Shown: positions 1-7,421 of the stretch, piece by piece
How positions within the stretch are numbered: the first letter of the stretch is position 1
How the letters are laid out: each line of letters begins with the position of its first letter
Origin: Pseudomonadota bacterium
GTDB taxonomy: Bacteria; Pseudomonadota; Gammaproteobacteria; Burkholderiales; Rhodocyclaceae
Length of the DNA stretch: 64,000 nucleotides
Reading direction: 5' to 3'
Assembly (NCBI GenBank): GCA_018241665.1
Contig: JAFEDK010000019.1
Location: 135,986 to 199,985 of the forward strand
Position numbers and translations under genes: made by a program
Notes under the pieces: model-generated
What the model was told of the DNA's origin: nothing
The model's input: the letters and a program-made list of their open reading frames with translations, nothing else
Database searches by the model: none

Positions 1-168
1 TCACCCTCCGGCATCGACCGTGAACGCTTCAAGGTCGCATTCGCCGAAGTCCAGCGCCAAGCAAAATCCAAGCAAGAAAAGCTATCCCTTGAGGCAAGCC
101 TTGACTTAGCCTGGCGCTTCTACGATTCCTTCGCCACATTGCAGGCTGCTAGACCTCTCGCGATCTAG
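1..168 (+). CDS. C-terminal fragment of an unrecognised protein, cut by the window edge
   Basis: Reading from base 1, the frame is open for 55 codons and ends at TAG 166-168. The visible tail is mixed charged and helical in character (RERFKVAFAEVQRQ, then LDLAWRFYDSFATLQ). No start is visible, so the gene begins upstream of the window. I do not recognise a family. Its position just ahead of the accessory operon makes it a candidate for another island gene, for example a mobile-element function, but nothing in the visible part proves this. The 200 bases after it separate it from the operon promoter. Confidence 0.5.
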   Translation, partial: SPSGIDRERFKVAFAEVQRQAKSKQEKLSLEASLDLAWRFYDSFATLQAARPLAI

Positions 169-336
169 CAGAACGATGAAGAACACAGCGAACGAACTCA
201 CCACCCGCCCCGCCCGTCAGCGGAGCGCAATTTGCTGCAGCCGGCTGCGGACTCTGGAAGCGTCGAACCAGCAGACCCACTCACAGTAAGCGGTACGCCA
301 AACATGCTGCAGCCACCATCATCAGCCCACGAAAAA
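169..336. other. Intergenic spacer upstream of the island operon
   Basis: No convincing gene is seen here. The only structure I notice is a perfect 12-bp palindrome, GCAGCCGGCTGC, at 237-248. It might belong to a terminator for the upstream partial gene, but no T-tract follows it. Confidence 0.4.
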
Positions 337-372
337 ATTACAGTTTTCTGTATTTTAAGTACAATTTAACTT
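337..372 (+). promoter_or_regulatory. Promoter with overlapping inverted-repeat operator for the seven-gene operon
   Basis: ATTACA at 337-342 (4/6 to the -35 consensus) lies 17 bp before TACAAT at 360-365 (5/6 to the -10 consensus), which predicts transcription starting near 372. A perfect inverted repeat, TACAG-TTTT-CTGTA (339-352), overlaps the -35 and spacer. A second, imperfect repeat, AAGT-N2-AATT-N2-ACTT (357-372), overlaps the -10. This is the usual layout of a repressor site, and the first gene encodes a helix-turn-helix protein, so autoregulation is inferred. The predicted start of transcription argues against the TTG codon at 371 being the first gene's start. Confidence 0.6.
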
Positions 373-424
373 GTTTATTACACAGAATATCGTGCCTCAT
401 ATACAAGAAACGTTAGGCCACATC

Positions 425-673
425 ATGCGGCGACTCCAGGTCTCTCAGAACCGCCGCTTAACTTATCGCGACCTGGCAAAGATGGCCGGGACCAGCGAAC
501 GAACGATGGCCGAGTGGATGCGCGGTGCCACTTCGCCTATGGCGATGAACGGGCTGCTCAATTTGATGGCCGCCTTGAAGGCGGACGACGTGATACAGGT
601 GTTGGCGCTGTGGCGCGAGACAGCACCGCAAGACCCCACCAGTGCCGACAGGACGCAGGAGATTCATAAATGA
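425..673 (+). CDS. Small HTH (XRE-like) DNA-binding regulator
   Basis: A short protein of 82 residues from ATG 425. A GTG at 392 would add 11 residues, and the TTG at 371 coincides with the predicted transcription start. The segment LTYRDLAKMAGTSERTMAEW reads as a helix-turn-helix of the XRE/Cro type. No other domain is present, and the tail (about residues 60-82) is polar. A weak AGG lies 7 nt before ATG 425. The stop TGA 671-673 overlaps the ATG of the next gene (ATGA), so the two are probably translationally coupled. Its place first in the operon, directly behind an inverted-repeat operator, suggests it represses the operon. That role is inference. Confidence 0.7.
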   Translation: MRRLQVSQNRRLTYRDLAKMAGTSERTMAEWMRGATSPMAMNGLLNLMAALKADDVIQVLALWRETAPQDPTSADRTQEIHK

Positions 674-1284
674 CTAAGATCGAAACCGAAATCGAGCTAA
701 CAGAAGTGCGCTTCTACCGTGCAAGCGAGAAGCCGTACGGCGCCTTCAGCAACCTGTACCGGCGCGAGATCGAGTTCGAGGGTGAAAAGTTCGCGACCTC
801 GGAGCACGCTTACCAAGCCGGCAAGGCTCGCAAACCAGAAGTTCGGAAATGGCTGATGGAGGCCCCCTCTCCCGCGCTGTTGGCCATGGCTGCCCATGGT
901 CTCTATGTGTGGGACATCAATCCGGACTGGTCGAAAATCAAGTTTGACCGGATGAAGCGTGTATTGCAGGCAAAGTTCTCGCAGCATGAGGACCTTAAGC
1001 AACTACTCCTGAGCACCGGCACAGCACGCTTAGTGGAGTCAGCCACTGTCGACAACGCCGTAAACCGCCTTTGGGGCGAGGTTAATGGCGTCGGCAAGAA
1101 CAAGTTGGGCGAGTTGCTCATGGAAGTACGTGCCGAACTCGCTGGAACCGAAGCGCCCACGACGATCAAGGGCAAGGAGGAACCGAAGGTTCCGCCCAAG
1201 AGTCGGGCCGTGCAGCCTAACTCGACAGCCAGTAATGCTGGCCGTTCAAGGCGACGGTCAGCAGCCGAGCCCATCTCAGCGTAA
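670..1284 (+). CDS. NADAR/YbiA-family N-glycosidase
   Basis: This 204-residue protein carries the NADAR (YbiA-like) signature in about residues 10-160: FSNLYRREIEFEGEKFATSE followed by HAYQAGKA, then MKRVLQAKF, RLVE and a C-terminal WGEVNGVGKNKLGELLM. Family members hydrolyse N-glycosidic bonds. Some act on riboflavin-pathway ribosylaminopyrimidines, and others remove ADP-ribose from guanine in DNA. The last 45 residues are a low-complexity, basic, proline-rich tail (NAGRSRRRSA) unusual for the family and perhaps able to touch nucleic acid. AGGAG at 657-661 gives a good ribosome-binding site 8 nt before the ATG, which overlaps the upstream stop. In this operon it could detoxify, or remove a modification made by, its neighbours (inference). 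Confidence 0.85.
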   Translation: MTKIETEIELTEVRFYRASEKPYGAFSNLYRREIEFEGEKFATSEHAYQAGKARKPEVRKWLMEAPSPALLAMAAHGLYVWDINPDWSKIKFDRMKRVLQAKFSQHEDLKQLLLSTGTARLVESATVDNAVNRLWGEVNGVGKNKLGELLMEVRAELAGTEAPTTIKGKEEPKVPPKSRAVQPNSTASNAGRSRRRSAAEPISA

Positions 1285-1393
1285 GACGGCATCAGGCATA
1301 TCGGGCGTACGGTGCGATGTGCCGGCCAGCAACGCTCCGCCGTTGCGAGTAGCGGCGCCGGCCCACAAACTGGAACTTCAATCGACTAGGCAC

Positions 1394-3319
1394 ATGGGCA
1401 AACGATTCATCGACGAGCTCCAACAACTTCCCACGACCATGCAGTGGGCAGCCGAACAGGATGTCGCGTTATTGCGCCGAGCAGTTCAGCTATACGGCGA
1501 TCGAGGCCTCCTAGCAGTGGGTTCTGGCGGCTCCTTCACTGCGGCAGCCTATGCGGCGGATCAACATTTCCGATGGTACGGCCGCCCGTCGCAGGCCATC
1601 ACGCCACTCGAGGTCTTTCAGGTACCCACCAACGCGGCAGCGAATGCCGCGGGGTTGCTGCTGTCCGCAGAAGGCAAGAACTACGACATCCTGGCCGCAG
1701 CGAAGCAACTTCGGCTGCGTGCCTGCCCGACTATCGGTCTGACGCTGCGTTCAACGAGCCCGTTGGTTGAGCTGACTGATGAGACTGGCGCGGCATCTCT
1801 AGCGGCCTACGACATGCCTTGGGGCAAGGACGGCTATCTTGCAACGAACTCGCTTATCGCCACGCTGATCCTGCTCTGGAGAACGTATGAAGCAGATGCC
1901 ACCGTCGAGGCCGAGTTACCACTTCTGGTGAACTGGTTCCTACAGTTCAATCGCCGCCTCGAGGAGACTGGCAGTCTGAAGCGTTCAAAGCGTGCGTTGA
2001 TCTTGTATGGCACCGTCGGCCGTATCGGGGCCATTGACCTCGAATCTAAGCTGGCAGAGGGAGCGCTAGCGTTCGGCCAAGTCTGCAACTTTAGGCAGTT
2101 CGCACATGGCCGGCATCTGCAATTGTCCCGGCTCAGCGAGCCAGTAACCGTGGTGAGCCTCAGTACTGAAGGCGACCCGCTTGCCGCCGAGACCATCCGA
2201 CTGTTGCCGACGGAGGTCGGACCTGTCCTTAACGTGGCTCTGCCTCGCATCAGCGACGCGGGCGCTGAGATCGCAGGCGTTTTGGCTGCTATGGTGATCA
2301 CGCGGGCATGGGCTGGCGAGTACATCGATCCTGGCCAGCCGGCCGTCCCCCAATTCGGCCGTGATCTTCACGCCTTGGACGTGTCAACCCTCGTCCCACA
2401 TGCGTTGCCGCCCACACCGACCATGCTGAGAAAGCAAGTCTCCGGCGACCCGCCCGAGATGCTCATCCAGAATGCTCGACGCTACATTGAACGCCTGCGG
2501 TCTGCACGACTACGTCTCCTTGTATGTGACTTCGACGGCACGTTCTGCGATACGGTCAAGCGTTTCGAGGGCCTCGATTCAAAGATTGCACCTGAGCTGA
2601 CGCGATTGGCACGCAGCGGTGTCCACTTGGCCTTCGCCACCGGACGAGGACTGAAGCTCAGAAAGGTCTTACAAGACAAGCTGCCCGCGGATATTTGGCC
2701 CATGGTGACGATGGGATGCTACAGCGGCTCCTTCATCTTCAGCCTGGCTGACATACATGCCGCCGCCCCCCCCGCCGACCCGCGCCTCTCAGATCTGGCT
2801 CAGTGGCTGAGCAACACACGCGCACTATCGACACATGTGGATCCATGCGCAGATGCTGGGCAACTGAGCCTTCGCGGCATATCCAGCAACGAGAAGGTGC
2901 AATTGATCGCAGCGATCAACGAGTGGGTCGCTCAGCACGGCTACGAAGGATGGCGAGCGTTCAGTTCTGGCCATTCGGTGGACGTTGTGACCGAGAGGTC
3001 AGGCAAGCTGCTCGTCGTGCAGGACGCATGCCATCGGCTAGGGCTGGACCCACTGACGCAAGTTCTTCGTGTCGGAGACGGGGGCGATTTCGGCGGAAAC
3101 GACTATGAACTGCTGTCGGAGGGGCTTGCGCTGAGCGTCGATGCTGTTCCTCCAGGGGTTGAGCAATGCTGGAACTTTCTGCCGCGTATGCTGAGTGGCG
3201 TTCGTGGCACTGAGTACTACCTGCGACACCTTGAAGCCGCCGACGGCGAGGCCAGATTTTCAATCGGGTTCTCAGAGCAAGCGGCCGCCGCAGTATGCGA
3301 TACCCTCAGCCGCAGCTAA
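1394..3319 (+). CDS. SIS-domain sugar-phosphate isomerase fused to HAD-family phosphatase
   Basis: A 641-residue two-domain protein from ATG 1394. The N-terminal half is a SIS (sugar isomerase) fold with a phosphate-binding loop GSGGSFTAA near residues 43-51. The C-terminal half is a Cof/IIB-type HAD phosphatase: DFDGTF (nucleophile D379, acid D381), ATGRG as motif II, SGK as motif III and GDGGDFGGND as motif IV. The cap lies between motifs II and III, as in sucrose-phosphate phosphatases. The pairing suggests isomerisation and dephosphorylation of a sugar phosphate. The start is uncertain: the frame stays open upstream (ATG 1235), but that stretch is arginine- and proline-rich and overlaps the previous gene. 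I do not know a characterised protein with this fusion. Confidence 0.8.
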   Translation: MGKRFIDELQQLPTTMQWAAEQDVALLRRAVQLYGDRGLLAVGSGGSFTAAAYAADQHFRWYGRPSQAITPLEVFQVPTNAAANAAGLLLSAEGKNYDILAAAKQLRLRACPTIGLTLRSTSPLVELTDETGAASLAAYDMPWGKDGYLATNSLIATLILLWRTYEADATVEAELPLLVNWFLQFNRRLEETGSLKRSKRALILYGTVGRIGAIDLESKLAEGALAFGQVCNFRQFAHGRHLQLSRLSEPVTVVSLSTEGDPLAAETIRLLPTEVGPVLNVALPRISDAGAEIAGVLAAMVITRAWAGEYIDPGQPAVPQFGRDLHALDVSTLVPHALPPTPTMLRKQVSGDPPEMLIQNARRYIERLRSARLRLLVCDFDGTFCDTVKRFEGLDSKIAPELTRLARSGVHLAFATGRGLKLRKVLQDKLPADIWPMVTMGCYSGSFIFSLADIHAAAPPADPRLSDLAQWLSNTRALSTHVDPCADAGQLSLRGISSNEKVQLIAAINEWVAQHGYEGWRAFSSGHSVDVVTERSGKLLVVQDACHRLGLDPLTQVLRVGDGGDFGGNDYELLSEGLALSVDAVPPGVEQCWNFLPRMLSGVRGTEYYLRHLEAADGEARFSIGFSEQAAAAVCDTLSRS

Positions 3320-3349
3320 CCCGGCAAAAAGAAAAACGGAGATTGTTGC

Positions 3350-4471
3350 ATGAAGGAGACGCTGGCAAAGCGATTGGTAGCCGACCTGATGGACTGGAAA
3401 CTCGAACGCGCAACAAGCGAGTTTGCCTGGCTAGACCTGATGGTGAACTACAAGTTCGACAGCTACCAACAGTATGGGCCTGGTCACCGGTTTTATGTCC
3501 ATCTGCTGCGGTGGCTATCGCAGTACGAAATGGCGGATCGCGAGCGCATTTGGAAGCTTCTTCGCGAGCATCTGGTCTACATCAGTCAAGACGAAATGCA
3601 TCACCTCGTTAGCCTCACAGGTCCGGTAATTGAGCGCGAGATGCGCACAGCCGTCGCCAAACAACTTGGTCTGCCGGTGTACCGCGTCAACGATGACCCT
3701 AAAGCTAGTCGCCGTCTAGCGGAGATGCAGTGCCGTACGCTCTACGTCGGTGTCAGCGATGGAGCTCGAATCGACGTTTTTCGCCGATACAACGAAGGCA
3801 CAGTTAACAACGAGCAGGTCGTCGCCATGATCGAGATCTCGGAACTCAAGCAGGCCGGACTGAAAGAAAAGCTGCGGGAGCGACTGGACGCAATCAAATC
3901 AACCGCTCCGGCCACATTCGAGTGGGTCTGCCTGATAGACGACTTCACCGCATCCGGCACGACATCAATCCGGGAAGAGGGTAACGGCAAGTGGGGTGGC
4001 AAGGTGCAACGCTTTATCAAAGAGGTCGACAAGACACGCGAGAATGCGCCTCTGATCACTGACGATGCCCATATTCAAGTCCACCACTACTTGGCGTCCA
4101 AAGCAGCCAGTATCAAGGTTTCTGGTCTGCTTGAGCGCTTTCAGGCTCAGTCTTCTGGAATGCGCTTCATTCCATCGTTCTCGTATGTGCTTCCGAACGA
4201 CGTCGTGGTTACGTCGGCAACCCATCCAGATCTAGCGGAGCTCCTGGAGAAGAGCTATGACCCGGGGATCGAAACCACCCATACGGGTTCGGACATCGCG
4301 CTAGGCTATAAGCAGTGCGGCCTGCCGCTTGTGCTCGACCACAACACGCCCAACAATTCAGTGGCCACACTCTGGGCGCGGAGCGATCCCAAGGCCGAAA
4401 AATACGAGAAACACAACCACATGTCGCCTCTCTTCCCCCGCCGTCAACGCCATTCGGATGTGCGCTCATGA
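3350..4471 (+). CDS. Phosphoribosyltransferase-like protein (PRTase-CE type)
   Basis: A 373-residue protein with the PRPP-binding loop pattern of type I phosphoribosyltransferases: a hydrophobic strand, two acids and a Thr/Gly turn, in CLIDDFTASGTTS (D197, D198). The C-terminus has TPNNSVATLW followed by MSPLFPRR, which I associate with the conflict-system PRTase-CE family. That family name is from memory and not confirmed by a search. The N-terminal 100 residues are helical and aromatic-rich. GGAG at 3338-3341 sits 8 nt before the ATG, 30 bp after the SIS-HAD stop. The stop overlaps the ATG of the ATPase gene (ATGA), implying coupled synthesis and probably a complex. The base or acceptor it would use is unknown. 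Confidence 0.75.
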   Translation: MKETLAKRLVADLMDWKLERATSEFAWLDLMVNYKFDSYQQYGPGHRFYVHLLRWLSQYEMADRERIWKLLREHLVYISQDEMHHLVSLTGPVIEREMRTAVAKQLGLPVYRVNDDPKASRRLAEMQCRTLYVGVSDGARIDVFRRYNEGTVNNEQVVAMIEISELKQAGLKEKLRERLDAIKSTAPATFEWVCLIDDFTASGTTSIREEGNGKWGGKVQRFIKEVDKTRENAPLITDDAHIQVHHYLASKAASIKVSGLLERFQAQSSGMRFIPSFSYVLPNDVVVTSATHPDLAELLEKSYDPGIETTHTGSDIALGYKQCGLPLVLDHNTPNNSVATLWARSDPKAEKYEKHNHMSPLFPRRQRHSDVRS

Positions 4472-6357
4472 ATCCTTGGCACAAACGGGCGAACGAGTTT
4501 ATCCGCGACGCGAACGAGCTCCTTCCACTTATAAGCCCTCAGCCCATCAAGCGCTTCTTCCAGCGCGAGTCGACGCGACTTTTTGATCGACTGGTTGTGG
4601 TGGTCGGTTCACCAGGCTCGGGCAAGACAACTCTCGCTCGCCTGCTTGAGCTTCGCACACTTGCGGCAGTGCCAGACTTCAAGGGCAACACTGACGTTCG
4701 AGAACTATTGGCGTCATTGGCAAAGGCTGATGTCCTTGACGATCTCGAACCTGCCATTCTCGCTTTGCGGCTTCCAGCTGGTGGCCAGCTTCGATCGATC
4801 TGGGACCTGCCCTACGATGTTCGCCTTAGGCACCGCCTACTGCGCGCCATGATTGAGGCAAAGACCGTGCTGGGATGGCTCCGAGCAATGGAGGATGTCG
4901 GCATTAACCTAGAGCAAGTCCGCATCATCACCACGCCCAATGCAGAGGCTGCGCGGGACGCGGTGAATGCTGATGATTTGAGTGCATTCCGCGAGCGTGC
5001 GCGCGTTACAGAGCGCGCAATCTTCAAGCTCATCAATGCGCTGGTCGCGCCCGCAGAAGACGAACTGGGGGGACATCTGATTGACGTGGCATACGCACCA
5101 TTTGCCATCATCGAGTGGATCGAAATCTCTGCCGCATGGCGCGGCAGGGCATTGCGTCTCAAGCCCATGGTTATCATCGATGATGCACACGAGTTGCACC
5201 CTACCCAGTTAGAAGACGTTGACCTCTGGCTCAGGGATCGGGAGATCAAGATTGCGCGCTGGATGCTGACACGCATCGACTCACTGAACCTAGAGGATTT
5301 CAGGCGCGTCCTGCGTGATGAAGAAACCGTCTCGCCCGGTACCAACCCTGGCCGTGACCGCGTGCGCATCCTGCTTCAAGATACCGAGAACCGGAACCGT
5401 CAGGCTTTCCGCGCAATTGCTGAGGACGTAGCTCGTCGCTACCTGCAGCCCCTGGCGGCCTTTCATCGTCGCGGCAGCTTTCTGAGCCTCAAGACCATAC
5501 TGAACACGGCCCGCCCCCCCGTGCTGTCGGATACCGACTTGCATATCCTCCGGGCTGAAAATGCCCGCCTCGTTGAAGAAAATCAGCTAACCCGCGAAAG
5601 GGTTGAGGCCATGGAGGCGGCGTATCCGGCAGACATCGCGCCTGACGTGAAGGCCGCAGTGACCCACATAATGCTAGAAAGGGAATTGAAGCGAACGCCG
5701 CAACGATCATTGTTCGGTGCGCCCGCAGAGGATTCGTCTGAGGAAGAAGTATCGAAGGTGCCGCGTCCCGTCATCACTGGTGCGGAACTCCAGATGCTCC
5801 ATCGCTTTGAGCGCCCCTTCTATTTCGGATTTGAGAGACTAGCCGATGCTGCCAACGAAAACATCGAGCAGTTCGTAACGCTGGCCAGCGTGTTAGTGGA
5901 TCGCTTGGAGACACAAGCTATTCGAGGTAGGCCGCTAGCACTGGATGCGCGTCAGCAGCACAAAGCTGTGCGCGAGCAGGCTGGGGACTTGATTGACCAG
6001 TGGGATTTTCCGTACGCCCCGCAGGTACGCAAACTGGTTGATTTCATCGGCGGCAGATGTGAAGAACTAACCCTCAGGCCCAATGCCCCGCTATCCGACG
6101 GCGCAAATGCCTACGGCATTTTGCGTTCCGACTTAGAAAATCTGGATTCAAACGACGAGCTCGCTCGCGTGCTTCATTACGCGCTCGCCTACCAAGCCCT
6201 CGTTCTCATTGAGCCCTATGAGTGCAAAGGCAAGACTTGGGCGTTGTTCGAGCTCGGTGGTGTAGCCATCATCGCTAAGGGTTTGACGCACAGCCGCGGA
6301 GGGTTTGTTGAGGGAACGCTTCACCAACTCAAGACTTCGGTAGGGAGTGCCGCGTGA
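4468..6357 (+). CDS. AAA-type P-loop ATPase (ORC/Cdc6-like)
   Basis: A 629-residue protein from ATG 4468, whose first base precedes the upstream TGA. Walker A is GSPGSGKTT (residues 47-55) and Walker B is VIIDDAHE (D238, D239), with a likely sensor-1 region WMLTRIDS about 30 residues later. The wide spacing between Walker A and B and the following helical region fit ORC/Cdc6-like or STAND-like switch ATPases better than a compact helicase. A charged helical stretch (LRAENARLVEENQLTRERVE) near the middle suggests a short coiled coil. The C-terminal 200 residues are unrecognised. Given its coupling to the PRTase-like gene, I infer it senses a signal and switches the PRTase. Confidence 0.75.
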   Translation: MNPWHKRANEFIRDANELLPLISPQPIKRFFQRESTRLFDRLVVVVGSPGSGKTTLARLLELRTLAAVPDFKGNTDVRELLASLAKADVLDDLEPAILALRLPAGGQLRSIWDLPYDVRLRHRLLRAMIEAKTVLGWLRAMEDVGINLEQVRIITTPNAEAARDAVNADDLSAFRERARVTERAIFKLINALVAPAEDELGGHLIDVAYAPFAIIEWIEISAAWRGRALRLKPMVIIDDAHELHPTQLEDVDLWLRDREIKIARWMLTRIDSLNLEDFRRVLRDEETVSPGTNPGRDRVRILLQDTENRNRQAFRAIAEDVARRYLQPLAAFHRRGSFLSLKTILNTARPPVLSDTDLHILRAENARLVEENQLTRERVEAMEAAYPADIAPDVKAAVTHIMLERELKRTPQRSLFGAPAEDSSEEEVSKVPRPVITGAELQMLHRFERPFYFGFERLADAANENIEQFVTLASVLVDRLETQAIRGRPLALDARQQHKAVREQAGDLIDQWDFPYAPQVRKLVDFIGGRCEELTLRPNAPLSDGANAYGILRSDLENLDSNDELARVLHYALAYQALVLIEPYECKGKTWALFELGGVAIIAKGLTHSRGGFVEGTLHQLKTSVGSAA

Positions 6358-7421
6358 TTCGTGTGCCCAACCTCTCCCTTGACGATGTCGACGAGTTCAT
6401 TAGCGACTATTTCCCGACCGCTGGAGCCACCCTGTTGATCGGTAACGTGGGGTTCAGCCCCGAGGTTCTGTATTTCCCAGAGCGCCTGGGGCCGCTTTCC
6501 AACGTTGACATGCGCTTTTTCCACGAGAGGCGCCCAGCAGTTCCCGCAGTGATCACGCACTTAGCTTCTGAGCGCGAGCAACAACTCCGCGGGCTCTCAG
6601 CATGTCCCATGCAGGTTGTCGACATCGCAATCCTTGCCGAAGATGGCGCACCTATAGGGGGCCGAAATGCTTGTATGCAGGTACACCAGTGGCTGAACGC
6701 AAAAGCCTATACGGACGTTGTGGTCGACGCCACGGGCATGTCGCGATGCACAGCCTTTCCGATAGTAAAGCAGCTCTACCAGCTATCACGAGACACTCCG
6801 ATTCGTGTTCATCTGCTGGTGGCCGACAGTACCCAAGCCTTCTCAAATGTCGAGTCGGTGTCCAACGACCGCGGTGGCTGGATGCACGGATTTCCCGGTG
6901 AAACGGAGACCGACGAATTTGCAAAAGCGCTCAAGCTGTGGGTAGTGCAACTATCCGAGAAGGCCGGCACATCGCTGCAAACAATGTATCGTGAGCTGGA
7001 CTCACCGGAAGAGGTCTGCCCAGTCCTGCCTTTCCCAGCGCAGAACCCGCGCCGCGCCGACGAGCTGTTGTTCGAACATCGCGAGTACTGGCAGCGGGAG
7101 TGGTTCGAATCACCACTTAACTTCATCCGGGCGCACGAGACAGATCCCATGGATGTTTTCCATTCGATAGCGCGTCTCCATACAACCCGCGTGGAAGCCC
7201 TGACCGGCTCCGGTCTGATATCACAAACCGTGTTGTCCCCAGTCGGGCGTAGGCTCCCCGGCATAGGTATGCTTCTTGCCGCGCTCTCCTACGAATTACC
7301 AATTTTCTATCTGGAGACAGTCGGCTATGATGTTCATGGAGACTTGGTTTCTGGCGCCCGAGGCATCCCTACTCACAGATGGCATTTCCGTGTTGATAAG
7401 CTCACCCCGACTCACGACTGA
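6354..7421 (+). CDS. Unrecognised protein with Rossmann-like strands
   Basis: A 355-residue protein starting at GTG 6354, with GGGAG at 6343-6347 as ribosome-binding site and a GTGA overlap with the ATPase stop. I do not recognise a family. An early strand-turn motif LLIGNVGFSPEVLYF (about residues 28-41) and a later YTDVVVDATGMSR followed by IRVHLLVADS look like alternating beta/alpha (Rossmann-type) strands with acidic ends. The C-terminus has LPIFYLETVGYDV. No transmembrane segment is visible. The gene runs into the PfkB gene, overlapping it by 32 bp or more. It always sits between ATPase and kinase here, so it may be a partner or effector, but its function is unknown. Confidence 0.7.
   Translation: MIRVPNLSLDDVDEFISDYFPTAGATLLIGNVGFSPEVLYFPERLGPLSNVDMRFFHERRPAVPAVITHLASEREQQLRGLSACPMQVVDIAILAEDGAPIGGRNACMQVHQWLNAKAYTDVVVDATGMSRCTAFPIVKQLYQLSRDTPIRVHLLVADSTQAFSNVESVSNDRGGWMHGFPGETETDEFAKALKLWVVQLSEKAGTSLQTMYRELDSPEEVCPVLPFPAQNPRRADELLFEHREYWQREWFESPLNFIRAHETDPMDVFHSIARLHTTRVEALTGSGLISQTVLSPVGRRLPGIGMLLAALSYELPIFYLETVGYDVHGDLVSGARGIPTHRWHFRVDKLTPTHD

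Noticed and set aside
237-248. GCAGCCGGCTGC palindrome as an attachment site
   Set aside because: Only one copy was found and no flanking duplication is visible.
1235-1393. An N-terminal extension of the SIS-HAD protein from ATG 1235
   Set aside because: The stretch has no domain, overlaps the NADAR gene end, and lacks a ribosome-binding site; ATG 1394 gives the natural SIS start, though a longer form cannot be fully excluded.
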